Positions 33,348 to 45,300 of a stretch of 64,000 nt of DNA are shown here, one piece after another. A model generated the notes under the pieces. That model did not search any database. It was not told the origin of the DNA and saw only the letters and a list, made by a program, of their open reading frames with translations. Position 1 is the stretch's first letter. Each line of letters begins with the position of its first letter. Origin of the DNA: Incurvaria masculella (Eukaryota > Arthropoda > Insecta > Lepidoptera > Incurvariidae); NCBI GenBank assembly GCA_946894095.1, contig OX335644.1:17899595-17963594 (forward strand). Direction: 5' to 3'. The position numbers were made by a program, and so were the translations under genes.

Positions 33348-36300
33348 CTGAAATAGAAGAACAATATTTATGAATTGAGTCAGCGACAGAACGGCATAGC
33401 CAGGTAAAGTCATCCGATGGGTTGTAGTGGTACGTCGTTCGTTATTTTAGAATTGAAAAGACCGTGTGTTTTCAGAACCTTGTAAACTTTAACGCGAGTA
33501 AGATATAGAGTGTGTGTGTAGGATGCAATACTGTATAATGAACGCTACACTGGGATTCTCGGTGTCGACCGGACACATGACATGAACTTTAACGCGAGTA
33601 AGATATAGAGTGTGTGTGTAGGATGCAATACTGTATAATGAACGCTACACTGGGATTCTCGGTGTCGACCGGACACATGACATGAACTTTAACGCGAGTA
33701 AGATATAGAGTGTGTGTGTAGGATGCAATACTGTATAATGAACACTACACTGGGATTCTCGGTGTCGACCGGACACATGACATGAACTTTAACGCGAGTA
33801 AGATATAGAGTGTGTGTGTAGGATGCAATACTGTATAATGAACGCTACACTGGGATTCTCGGTGTCGACCGGACACATGACATGAACTTTAACGCGAGTA
33901 AGATATAGAGTGTGTGTGTAGGATGCAATACTGTATAATGAACGCTACACTGGGATTCTCGGTGTCGACCGGACACATGACATGAACTTTAACGCGAGTA
34001 AGATATAGAGTGTGTGTGTAGGATGCAATACTGTATAATGAACGCTACACTGGGATTCTCGGTGTCGACCGGACACATGACATGAACTTTAACGCGAGTA
34101 AGATATAGAGTGTGTGTGTAGGATGCAATACTGTATAATGAACGCTACACTGGGATTCTCGGTGTCGACCGGACACATGACATGAACTTTAACGCGAGTA
34201 AGATATAGAGTGTGTGTGTAGGATGCAATACTGTATAATGAACGCTACACTGGGATTCTCGGTGTCGACCGGACACATGACATGAACTTTAACGCGAGTA
34301 AGATATAGAGTGTGTGTGTAGGATGCAATACTGTATAATGAACGCTACACTGGGATTCTCGGTGTCGACCGGACACATGACATGAACTTTAACGCGAGTA
34401 AGATATAGAGTGTGTGTGTAGGATGCAATACTGTATAATGAACGCTACACTGGGATTCTCGGTGTCGACCGGACACATGACATGAACTTTAACGCGAGTA
34501 AGATATAGAGTGTGTGTGTAGGATGCAATACTGTATAATGAACGCTACACTGGGATTCTCGGTGTCGACCGGACACATGACATGAACTTTAACGCGAGTA
34601 AGATATAGAGTGTGTGTGTAGGATGCAATACTGTATAATGAACGCTACACTGGGATTCTCGGTGTCGACCGGACACATGACATGAACTTTAACGCGAGTA
34701 AGATATAGAGTGTGTGTGTAGGATGCAATACTGTATAATGAACGCTACACTGGGATTCTCGGTGTCGACCGGACACATGACATGAACTTTAACGCGAGTA
34801 AGATATAGAGTGTGTGTGTAGGATGCAATACTGTATAATGAACGCTACACTGGGATTCTCGGTGTCGACCGGACACATGACATGAACTTTAACGCGAGTA
34901 AGATATAGAGTGTGTGTGTAGGATGCAATACTGTATAATGAACGCTACACTGGGATTCTCGGTGTCGACCGGACACATGACATGAACTTTGGACGCCATA
35001 TACACGCTTGAATTTTTCAATTGAGCCTTCATGGCCAAATCTATAAGAAATAACGAAAAAAATTCAAAAGAGTCACGAGGCCGATTTTGAGGAAAATAGG
35101 AAAAAAACACAACCTATATTATTGCCAGCCAATAGTGTCGCTTAAAAAGAACACATTCTGTGAAGTAATGTTATACGGCAAACCAAAGTAAAGTGTGGAT
35201 TTTTAAGAAACTGATTCATATTTTCAAGCATTCATGAATAACCGTAAAATTGTTCTCTAGATGCGGCGTCACAAAATCGAGTTTTGAATTAAAAATTGTA
35301 TTATTTCTTCGTGGTTAAAGGCCATGATTAAAGAAAGAAAGAAATCAAATCAATAGATACTGAACAGACGTACCGTCGTAGTTAACCATGCCGTCTCCAT
35401 CAAGGTCCGCCTCGCGTATCATGTCATCAACTTCCTCCTCGCTGAGCCGCTCGCCGAGGTTCGTCATCACGTGACGAAGCTCCACGGACGATATCAGTCC
35501 GTCGTTGTTCTTGTCGAATACTCTGAAACCGTGCAGATAAAAATTATGTTACAGATAAGACCGGGTTAGACATTACTATATTTTAAATAAGAACCAAATT
35601 TCGAGCCCAAAATCACCAGTTTTCGTCACGTTCGTCTAGTTCGTTTACAATTTTAGTAAAATAAATCACCTTAACCTGTTTTATGACCATACGTTAAAGG
35701 GATCGAAATTCTGGTAAGGGGTTTGATACTGAAATATTATGAATACTTCGTTGTCTCAATGCCTCATGTATTGTATCTGGTAGAAAGATATTTTATTTCC
35801 CTTTTTTTTATTGCTGCATAATTTTGCTAAACATTGAAAACCATCGGAATTTCTTGCATCAAATCTAAATGTTAGTAAGAAAAAATATGTTAGTCAATGG
35901 CTGTTAACACTTAAGGTGGCCCAACCCGGCGGGCCTAACTCATTCGCGGGAACGGCACAAAACCGTGTTGTTGCGCTCTGGGACCTTCTCTGTTTCAAAG
36001 AATAAGACAGGCTCCGTGATGAGATGCAACATTTCAACAAAAAAGACAATTTGCATAGTGTATGATGAGTGTGTGAAGATTTACGAAAATTTTAATTTCA
36101 AAACGACTTATGGCTAAAAGTAAACCACGACCGCTGTAGTCAAAAATCTAACAAAAACCAAATAGATTATAAATCTTTATTAAATAAGCTATGTCTGATA
36201 ACTAATATTTTTTAGATGTTGTTACTTTATCAATGCGTAATCCACCTCCAAAGTTATTGTATAAAACGCCCGAAAAATTCGAACTTTCGGACCTTATAAC

Positions 36301-39300
36301 TCAGAAACCAAACACAATTTTACAATATCAATGGTCATCAGACATCTAGTTCGATCAAATAAAGCAATTTTGAGCACAATTTTGGATATCTGACAAGAAA
36401 TATGGGCGTGATCTTCTTTCCCCTTTTGTATGGGGAGATGAGCGGGATGGGCCACCTTAAGGTTGTCCAGTGTGCCGTATTGGATTTCGCCGACATGTTT
36501 CGATACAACACACTGGACATAATATAACACAACAGTTAAACATATATACCTTATTATAAACTATAGCAAGGTATAAATATAACTAAAATGTAAAAATATT
36601 GTAATATAATCTAAATATACACCACGACCGCGGTTTTTCGGTTTTTTGTTGTTTTACCTAATATTTAACTTTGACTGCGCTAGTCAAAGCAGTAAACAGT
36701 AACTTGATATGAACATGCAATAATACAGTACATTATAATAAAATTCATCGATGCCTAAATTAACATAGATCGTCTAGCATGCATGCAGGACCAAACGGAA
36801 AGTATTGTTTCGCTGTCTTTGAAAATTAAGGCGCATAACGTGAAATTTGTTACAAAACGTTTAAACTCGCTGACAACGCGCTGACGAGATTCCGCCGCGC
36901 GCCGGGTGCTGCATTCATGACATTACGCTGAGAGACAAAAGGACTAAAAACTTGAAAAATCGTCGATTTGAAGAGTATTGTTGAGTTATCCATTAATTAA
37001 CAATCTTTGATCAATAACAAATTGAACTCTAAACTACAAATCTAACAATGTATATCTTTTGTAAATATTCCGATAAGGTGTAAAAAAAAAACAAACGAAA
37101 AGCCCACTGTTTTCATTTGAAACGAATGTAAAAGTACATATACACTTAAATACAGAAAACATAAAAATACGCGCAAGTAACTATAGTAATGAATAAAAAC
37201 CGGCCAAGTGCGAGTCGGACTCGCACACGAAGGGTCCCGTACCATCGTACAAGACTTAAAAAAACACGTTTTTGATATAAGGCCCTCCTTTGATTTATAT
37301 TATTTTTAAATTTTACCTATTTGTTGTTATAGCGGCAAAATAAATATACACTCTGTGAACATTTCAGCTGCCTACCTATTACGGATCATGAGATACAGCC
37401 CTGTGACAGACTTACGGACGGACGGACGGACGGACGGACAGCGGAGGCTTAGTAATAGTGTTTCGTTGACACCCTTTGGGTACGGAACCCTAAAAAAAAA
37501 TTATGATAATGCAACTCACCCCTAACAAACAGCAATAATAAATAAAAAAGTTCTTCAAAGTCAGCCGAAACTGATATCTATGGTCCCTAAGACACTTATG
37601 CTGAGATTTAAAGACAGTTCTTGGGTCTTAAAATGATTCTCAAGTCTTGCGACTGCCAAATTTGGTATTACTTCCATAAATTGAACCTAGACCTTCCCTT
37701 TATGAGCACGGCTACATTCAATTGGATGGAAAACACAGAAAAATGTTCATTGCCGCTTTAACCATAGCTTCATCCAATGCGGTGATACCAACGCGGCTTA
37801 ACCCTACCATTAACTGGGGGAAGGTTACATGGCATCCGAACACTGGACGAGCTCGAATTCGTAACGAAATGCACTGACTCTTAGAAAGTGGTGTGTGACC
37901 GGGGCGATGATTTGAACCATGACCCCTCGGATGAAAGGCAAGTCCTCTAGCCCCTAGGCCACGGCACCCCTCGTTAGGGAGGTTTCCACTTCTAAATATA
38001 CACTAGCGGCTCGTAGCCTAGTGTCGAAGGGACTTGCCTAGAATACCAGAGGTCTGGGTTCAAATCCTCGCCCGATCATGCACCACTTTCTTTCACTTTC
38101 TGAGTTGGATGAGTGCATTTCGTCACAAATGCAAGCTGCTCCATTGTTCGGAATCCATGTAAAACTGTATGTCCTCTTACTCTACTAGGTGGTAGGGTTG
38201 AAGGTAGCCCAGGTTGGTAGCATCGAATTAGATGAAAGATGGTCGAAGCGGCAATAAAAATTGGACCGTGTTTTCCATCTAGTCTAATGTTGCCGTGCTC
38301 ATAAAGGTAAGGTATTGGCATGGCCCCTAATTCCTTCGGGAATGTAGTGTATTGGGCTAATATCATAACGGTAGTTGTGTGGTACTAGCCATCCATGTCA
38401 GGTTGCATAAAAAAAACGTAAGAAAGTACCTGAACGCCTCCCGGAGCTCGTCCTCGCCGTCGGCGCCGCGCATCTTCTTGGACATCATCTGCAGGAACTC
38501 GTTGAATTCGATGGTGCCGTTGCCGTCCTGGTCCACCTCCTTCACCATGTCGCGCAGCTCCGTCTCTGCGGCGGAATGTTCATGGGCTATCAACGGCGAG
38601 CGTGCGGGGGCGGAAGCGCAGCCATGAGTTAGGGGAGAAGCCACCGTTGAACAGAGCATTGTTGCATCGGAACCAAAACTATAGACTATAGTCATAGATA
38701 TATTATCTGTGACTATTGTCATAGAAATATTCAGGTGACTATAATCGTCGTGACGTCACTTTGACATATTTTGTATGGACGAAATCTCAAAGTAATTAAA
38801 ATTAACGTCACAAAGTACTACTTTTCGTTAGTCGTAGTTTTTGTTTATCTTTTTATCTATTTATCTCAGCCTAAATAGCGTGTCCAAGGATTCTTATCTT
38901 TGTGTAGACACATTTATATGACGGCGCGATGCCGAAAACGGTAAGCCCCTGCAAGTGCGTTCGGATGGAGTCGTGTTCCTAGAGTAAAAGAGATGAAGGA
39001 AGTCGAGTGAGCTCGAGTAAGTGCAATAGCACTAGTAGCGGTGGTCGCGGGCCACACACGCACTGTTCTGGCGGCGCTTGGCTCGAACGGTAGGACACGA
39101 ATATATCTACGCTTTTCTAGTGCTCGCAAGATGGACCCCAAAGAAACCTTAGGCCACACCAGCGACCCCCCGACATATATTTTTTCATATTTCTACACAA
39201 ATATAAAAAACTCATGGACGGACGTTTTAGTGTATCCCTCAAATGCTTACATAGAATGTCACAGCTTTATAATGAGAATGCAACGGTGGTCGACTGTGAT

Positions 39301-42300
39301 ATTTATTTGACTCGCCGAATTATTTAAAGAAAAAAATTCAATAGTTCCTGTTTTCTGTATAAAATGTAATGTCGTATAATTTGTATTTTTTTAATGTTGT
39401 TTATAGGTCGTACTTTTTAAGAATTTATTTTAATTTGATTTCATTGACCTCATATGCATAAACTAGTAATCTCATATCACTTGCTTTTTTGTAATTACCT
39501 ATATCTCTTGGGACACTTTACCTTTACCTATTATACCTGTGTCGAGGACACTAATTTTGAGTTTTTAGTAAGAAAAAAAACACGTTAATCTATTTTCCAC
39601 CATCACTATAGGTGAAGTGCACCATCTGTGGTTAGTGATAATTTTAAAATGAAAATGTATTCGTCCTTATTTTTCGCCTGAAGAACAAAAATGATAGATC
39701 TTTAATATCCATAACTATAATACTAACCAGAGAATGTGCACTCCAGCCTTAGCGTATTCAATCGCTCGGCGCCGACATCCATGGATTAATTAGTCAGTTT
39801 CTCACTGTTAGTGCCCTTCCCAAGCTGTGTACATAAACGATTTCCATTTTGTAATGAATATTAACAGTATGAGTAATCGTTGTTAGCGAAAAGTTCAGTT
39901 TCTGTTTCAAATTGAAATTCGTTTAAAAGTTTCGAGCGAAAGCTTCGATAAAGCTTAGCGTGCGCGGCGGCGGCGGCGGCTGCGGTGGGCGGCGGCCATC
40001 GAGCAAGGAAATACGGGAGTGGCGACTGGCACTCTTTCGTATAGCGGCAGCCTATCCACGACTTACTGACCATACACTGACGGTCGCGCCGGTCAGCCAA
40101 TTTACTAAGGAATTCGGAAATCAAAATTGAAGAGGAGCAGATTCTATTTTCATTAAAAGTAATGAATTTATTATAATTCTTAAAATGTTAAAAAAACGTT
40201 TTGTTTTTATTATAGTAAATAAAATAATAAATTTGAAGAAGCAATAGCTTGAACTAAGAAATGTTTTAAACAAGCTTCACTAGTCAATATTCTATTATTA
40301 AATAATTGGAATTAATCTTAATAAATTAACTTTTAATTCAATTCCATAACTTAATCACGAATTAGAAGAGATTGATTTGGATTAAAACTAAAAATTAGAA
40401 AAACAAGTTTATAAAACTGTAGCCCGACTACTAAAAGGTAAGAAAAAACCGGCCAAGTGCGAGTCGGACTCGCACACGAAAGGTTCCGTACCATCATACA
40501 AGATTGAACACAAATAAATCACGTTTTTTGTATGACTAATTTGTTGTTATAGCGGCAAAATAACTACACACTCTGTGAAAATTACACCTGCCTAACTATT
40601 ACGGTTTATGAGAGACAGCCCTGTGAAAGACGGACGGACAGACAGCAGATGCTTAGTAATAGGGTTCCTTTGGCACCCTGGGAGACAAAAGCATAAATCC
40701 CATAAAGGACAGGAGTACAGTAGATGTCATATAGTACGTCAAATAAATATGAGAGCATATGCTGACATGACCGATGGCATAAACAAAGGATAGTATGGAT
40801 AGACTGCTAAAGTCATAAAATCAACAAAACTCGCTGAAAACTGTTATTTTCGCTGGTACTATGTCATTTCGCGCCATCTCCCGTCACTGCTGAACTAGTT
40901 ACACCGTCATTAAACTAAGCTTAAGGCGCTAGGACTAGCCAACTACTCGCGCCATACAAATGCACTTTTTAACAAATGTAATAATATGTAGTGAAACGCT
41001 TCAGCAAATCCAAATAGAACTCCAGACTGATAATGGATTGTTAATATTTTTTTATTCCATCATTTATTTAAATAATAATAAAAATAAAAAAAGTTGATTT
41101 TTCTCATTAGAAATCTGAAAGTCATTCGATTTCTAGATATAAGCAAAAACAGCATATATGCATAAACGAAAAATTCAATTTGCTTTTAGATTTCTACATT
41201 TAGTCAAAAAAGTTCGGAAATGGACACCGTTTCCGCAATGTATTTTGTATAGAAAAAGGAAACATACATTAACGAAAATCATTCGATTCCTAGACAAGGA
41301 ATCATATATTGTAAGGATGACACTTATAATCGTCAGACTTAGTTAGTTTACTTGGGGTGCCTCGTCTAACTTTGCGATTTGGCTAGTACCAGGCCCTTAA
41401 TAAAAAAAAATCCCCAGGTGGGCGTTTTGAAAAGGTTACATTTTAATTATAAATTAAATATCAAAGAATATTCATGTTCATTGGTTTTCATTAAATATTT
41501 TCTGAAATGTGAATTGCAACGCCATCTGTGGACGGTTATTATCCCTATTCAACTCTTGTATGACATTAGCAATCTATCTCAACTATCATGTATCTATACT
41601 GATGGAAAATAATTAATAAAGGATGGTTTCTTCGTGGTTATTGCACGGGTTTTCTTTAGAAATAATAGAAAAAAATTGTGTTGTATTAGCACATTTTTTG
41701 TTTCGGAAAATAATAATTTTTTTAGCAAAAACATATATTCAGGCTGACATATTTTGCTCAATGACAGTTTACTGTTATGGAAAATTGCATAAGAGATCAC
41801 ATCACTTTTGGGATACATAAATATTACAAATAAGGACAATTTCTACTAACCTATATTTAAAGCAACATGATATGCGCTCGAGTTAAACATGTTTTATGTA
41901 ATAATAATTATCTTACCCGTTAATACATACATACATTAAATGTAAAATAATATTAAAGTTTGATAGTTTAACAGTTACAAAAAGAAAGTAAAATAGTTCT
42001 AAGAAACGGAGTTATTTCTGTGCTAATTAAATATCCAAGCATTGAAACTTAAAACTCTTCTAAAATCTATTAGTGTTTCAAAAAGTTTTGAAAGCTTCCA
42101 ACAACTGATGGAAAGTTTAGCTCTCCTGTAAAGGTAGGAGGTAAATAGATGGTTCGGGTATTTACAACGAATGGTAACCGAAATCTTGACTAACAGTAAA
42201 GAGATTCTGTTAGTAAAGATTTCGTTTCCGATCCAGCCCGAACGTGACAACGTAAAAAGAGCAGTGATAAAAGTAAATCAAAGATTTTTTGACTAAATTC

Positions 42301-45300
42301 ATTGAAAGTTCAAGTAATCTACACGAAATAACACTAATAATCGCCTAGTTTTAGCCGATTTAGCCCCGATTGCACGAAGAGACGGCCGAGTTAATCAGTG
42401 TTCAAACACGTCACTTTTACTGAACCGCATGGACTTCCTTCCATACTGTCTATACAGAGTGACGTGTTTAATCGTACGTTGACGTTGATTTTGATTTTTT
42501 GTCCTTTCGTGCACTCAGCCCTTAGCTTGATGTCAATCAAGTTGACAGTGGACAGTTAAAAATGTTCAGACCGTGTTCCACCTTGACGAGTTGAAAAGCA
42601 TGACTTATATAGGGCTAATCATAGAACTCGGGTGAATACGTTTTACCGATGTACCTGTCATCCTCCATATTGAAAAGATGCAGGTAGACATTTTAAGGGT
42701 TCCGTACTCAAAAGGTGCCAACGGAACCCTATTACTAAGCCACCGCTGTCCGTCCGTCAGTCACAGGGCTGCACCTCATGAACCATAATAGGTAGGCAGC
42801 TGAAATATTCACTGTGTATGTATTTATTTTGCCGCTATAACAACAAGTAGGTATAATTAAAAAAATATAAACCTTAAAAGGGGGCTCCATACAAAAAACG
42901 TGATTGTTTGTGCTACATTTTTTACGATGGAACCCTTCGTGTGCGAATCCGACTCGCAATCAGGCCGGTTTTATGTATTCAAAATTACAGTCACTCTTGT
43001 GAGAACTTCTCGTGTTCAGTCTGTGAGTACACGGGCAGTACAAAACAAGTTTTTCGGTCAGCGAAAACGCTAAAAGTCTGAACACAGAACTTACAACAAC
43101 TCACATGGACTAATCGTGACTGGCTCATCTACATTCGGTCGTATCTTTATAGCACTCTTCATGTGACAAAGTACATTACATTTGCTTGAGACGAGGTGTA
43201 CTTGGCAAAATATTTGCATTGGGTTATTTCGGCGGTATCTCTGTTAAAACGTCTGATTTCTAGTAGATTGATATGTTAACACTGTTAATAGCTCTTTCCT
43301 CTATCTACATTCTCCTTGTAACCAACCGATCCAGTAGATCGAATATCAATTAATGTATCCATAGAATTGGTATACTATAGAGTGCACTTCCACCCGAATT
43401 ACATATTTACCCCAACATCGAACCGGACCCTACTTTATTACTTATTAAGGTAAAATTATTTGAAGAATTTAATATAGTTTTCCTTATGAATTTGAACATA
43501 TAATGAAGACATGGATGTAAAACAAAACTAAACTGGCCAAGTGCGAGACGGCCTCGCACACGAAGGGTTCCGTACCATCGTACAAGATTTAACACAAAGA
43601 AAAAGTTTTATGTAAAGGGGGGGCCTTTTTTTTAATTTACCTATTTGTTATTGTAGCGGCAAAATAAATACACACTCTGTGAAAATTTCAGCTGCCTACC
43701 TATAACGGTTCATGAGATACAGCCCCGTGACAGACGGACGAACGGACGGACGGACGGGCGGATGGACGGATGGATGGACGGACGGACGGACAGCGGAGGC
43801 TTAGTAATAGGGTTCCGTTGGCACCCTTTGGGTACGGAACCCTAAAAATCGAAAAAGATAAAGTCTGACCAAGCTAACCGCACATAAACTGACAGCCCTA
43901 GAAATTATAGTTTGAAAACAAAACTGCTATTAGAAATAAAACACTTTTTATGTGATGTGCAAAAACTAATTTTTATTGGCAGTTTTTATCAACCCAAATA
44001 AGAGTGTAATTCGTGTCATTCGATTTGATTTAAATAATCCAATATTTTTATGCTTTAATTATATTATTTCAGATTTTTTTTAAAAGTAATTGATTCGTAT
44101 TCGAAGCAGATACATTCCCTCAAGTGGTGATGATAATAAAAACCACACCTATTTATGTTTTTTTATTTACACCGTCGCTGTATATAATGTATTGAAAACT
44201 TACTGTTTCCAAGCACGGCATTGCACACCGGGAAACCGTAAGTTTTTAAAATATTACCACACCTATTATTATATTATCTGTTGTAATATGGCATAACTAC
44301 TCGTACATATGAATGGCAGTTCACATACGGATAAATACATGTATATTATGCATTTCGTCATACGCAGCATTATCTGCGCATAAAGTGTCCGACCATTGTA
44401 ATATTATTGTGCCACCAACATTGAAAGCCACATGGGCTCAAGGTGTTTATGTAGTGATAGTAAAAAAACTCCAGATAATGTTTTTTTATTGAATTCCTGG
44501 TCTCTGAGTTATTTAGAATTCCTACGCTTGGTCAAACAGTCTTGTTACATTAGGGTAATTACGTAAAAAACAATCGTTTTCTCAAATCTTACGTAATTTA
44601 GAATGATGGTAAGTAGCCTAGTAGTTAACTACGGTTGTTTTTTATTTAAATAATCGCTGGTTCGATTCTCAGGGTGTGCATATCTTTAATTCTTATGCGA
44701 AATTGAAATATGTTTTTGTGTTGAAAGTGAGAGTGACTCCATGGTTAGGAACCCATGTAAGTTTCCAAAGTATTGGGCTAACATTATGACAGTCGGTGAA
44801 AAACAAACGATACGTAGACATTAGCCACATCACAATCGGGTACGCGGTTCTCGGGATTAAACAGGACAGACCGACAGATATGCGCAAAGTGTTGAATTTT
44901 TTAAAACTAATTGATTACTAATATTTACACCAACAAACATATCCATGCTGTAAAATAATTCTAGCCGATTGTCTCTTTCCATATCCGATGTGCATTATTT
45001 TCTGCCGGGTGCTGAACCCTCTTGAAGGTTTTTTTTTATTATTTAATTAGTCTGACGTCTACTTGTTATTATATCAGTCCATCAAACCGTATATGTAAGA
45101 ACTTAGATGCCATGTATACTTAAGTGCACGAAGAACACTATCCATATTCAAACCAACCATCTTTCATTCAATCCATTTGCACATATTTACAATTTATAAT
45201 TCAGGAAAAAGGGCAGCTATAATGAGAATCTTAAAGATTAAATCACTCATCCATCCGTTACATAATCCCTTTTGGTTTCGTTACAACCCGTAGCACACAC

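Noticed and set aside
33485..34990. CRISPR array
   Set aside because: Units are contiguous 100-bp repeats without unique spacers, in an intron of a eukaryotic gene.
38363..38722. Single-exon 119-residue EF-hand protein
   Set aside because: The EF-hand part ends at a GT donor and starts at an AG acceptor; the extra residues on both sides are intron read-through into a SINE.
39861..40124. 87-codon minus-strand frame with Ala/Arg repeats
   Set aside because: Driven by a CGG-repeat block; no splice partners and no conserved motif.
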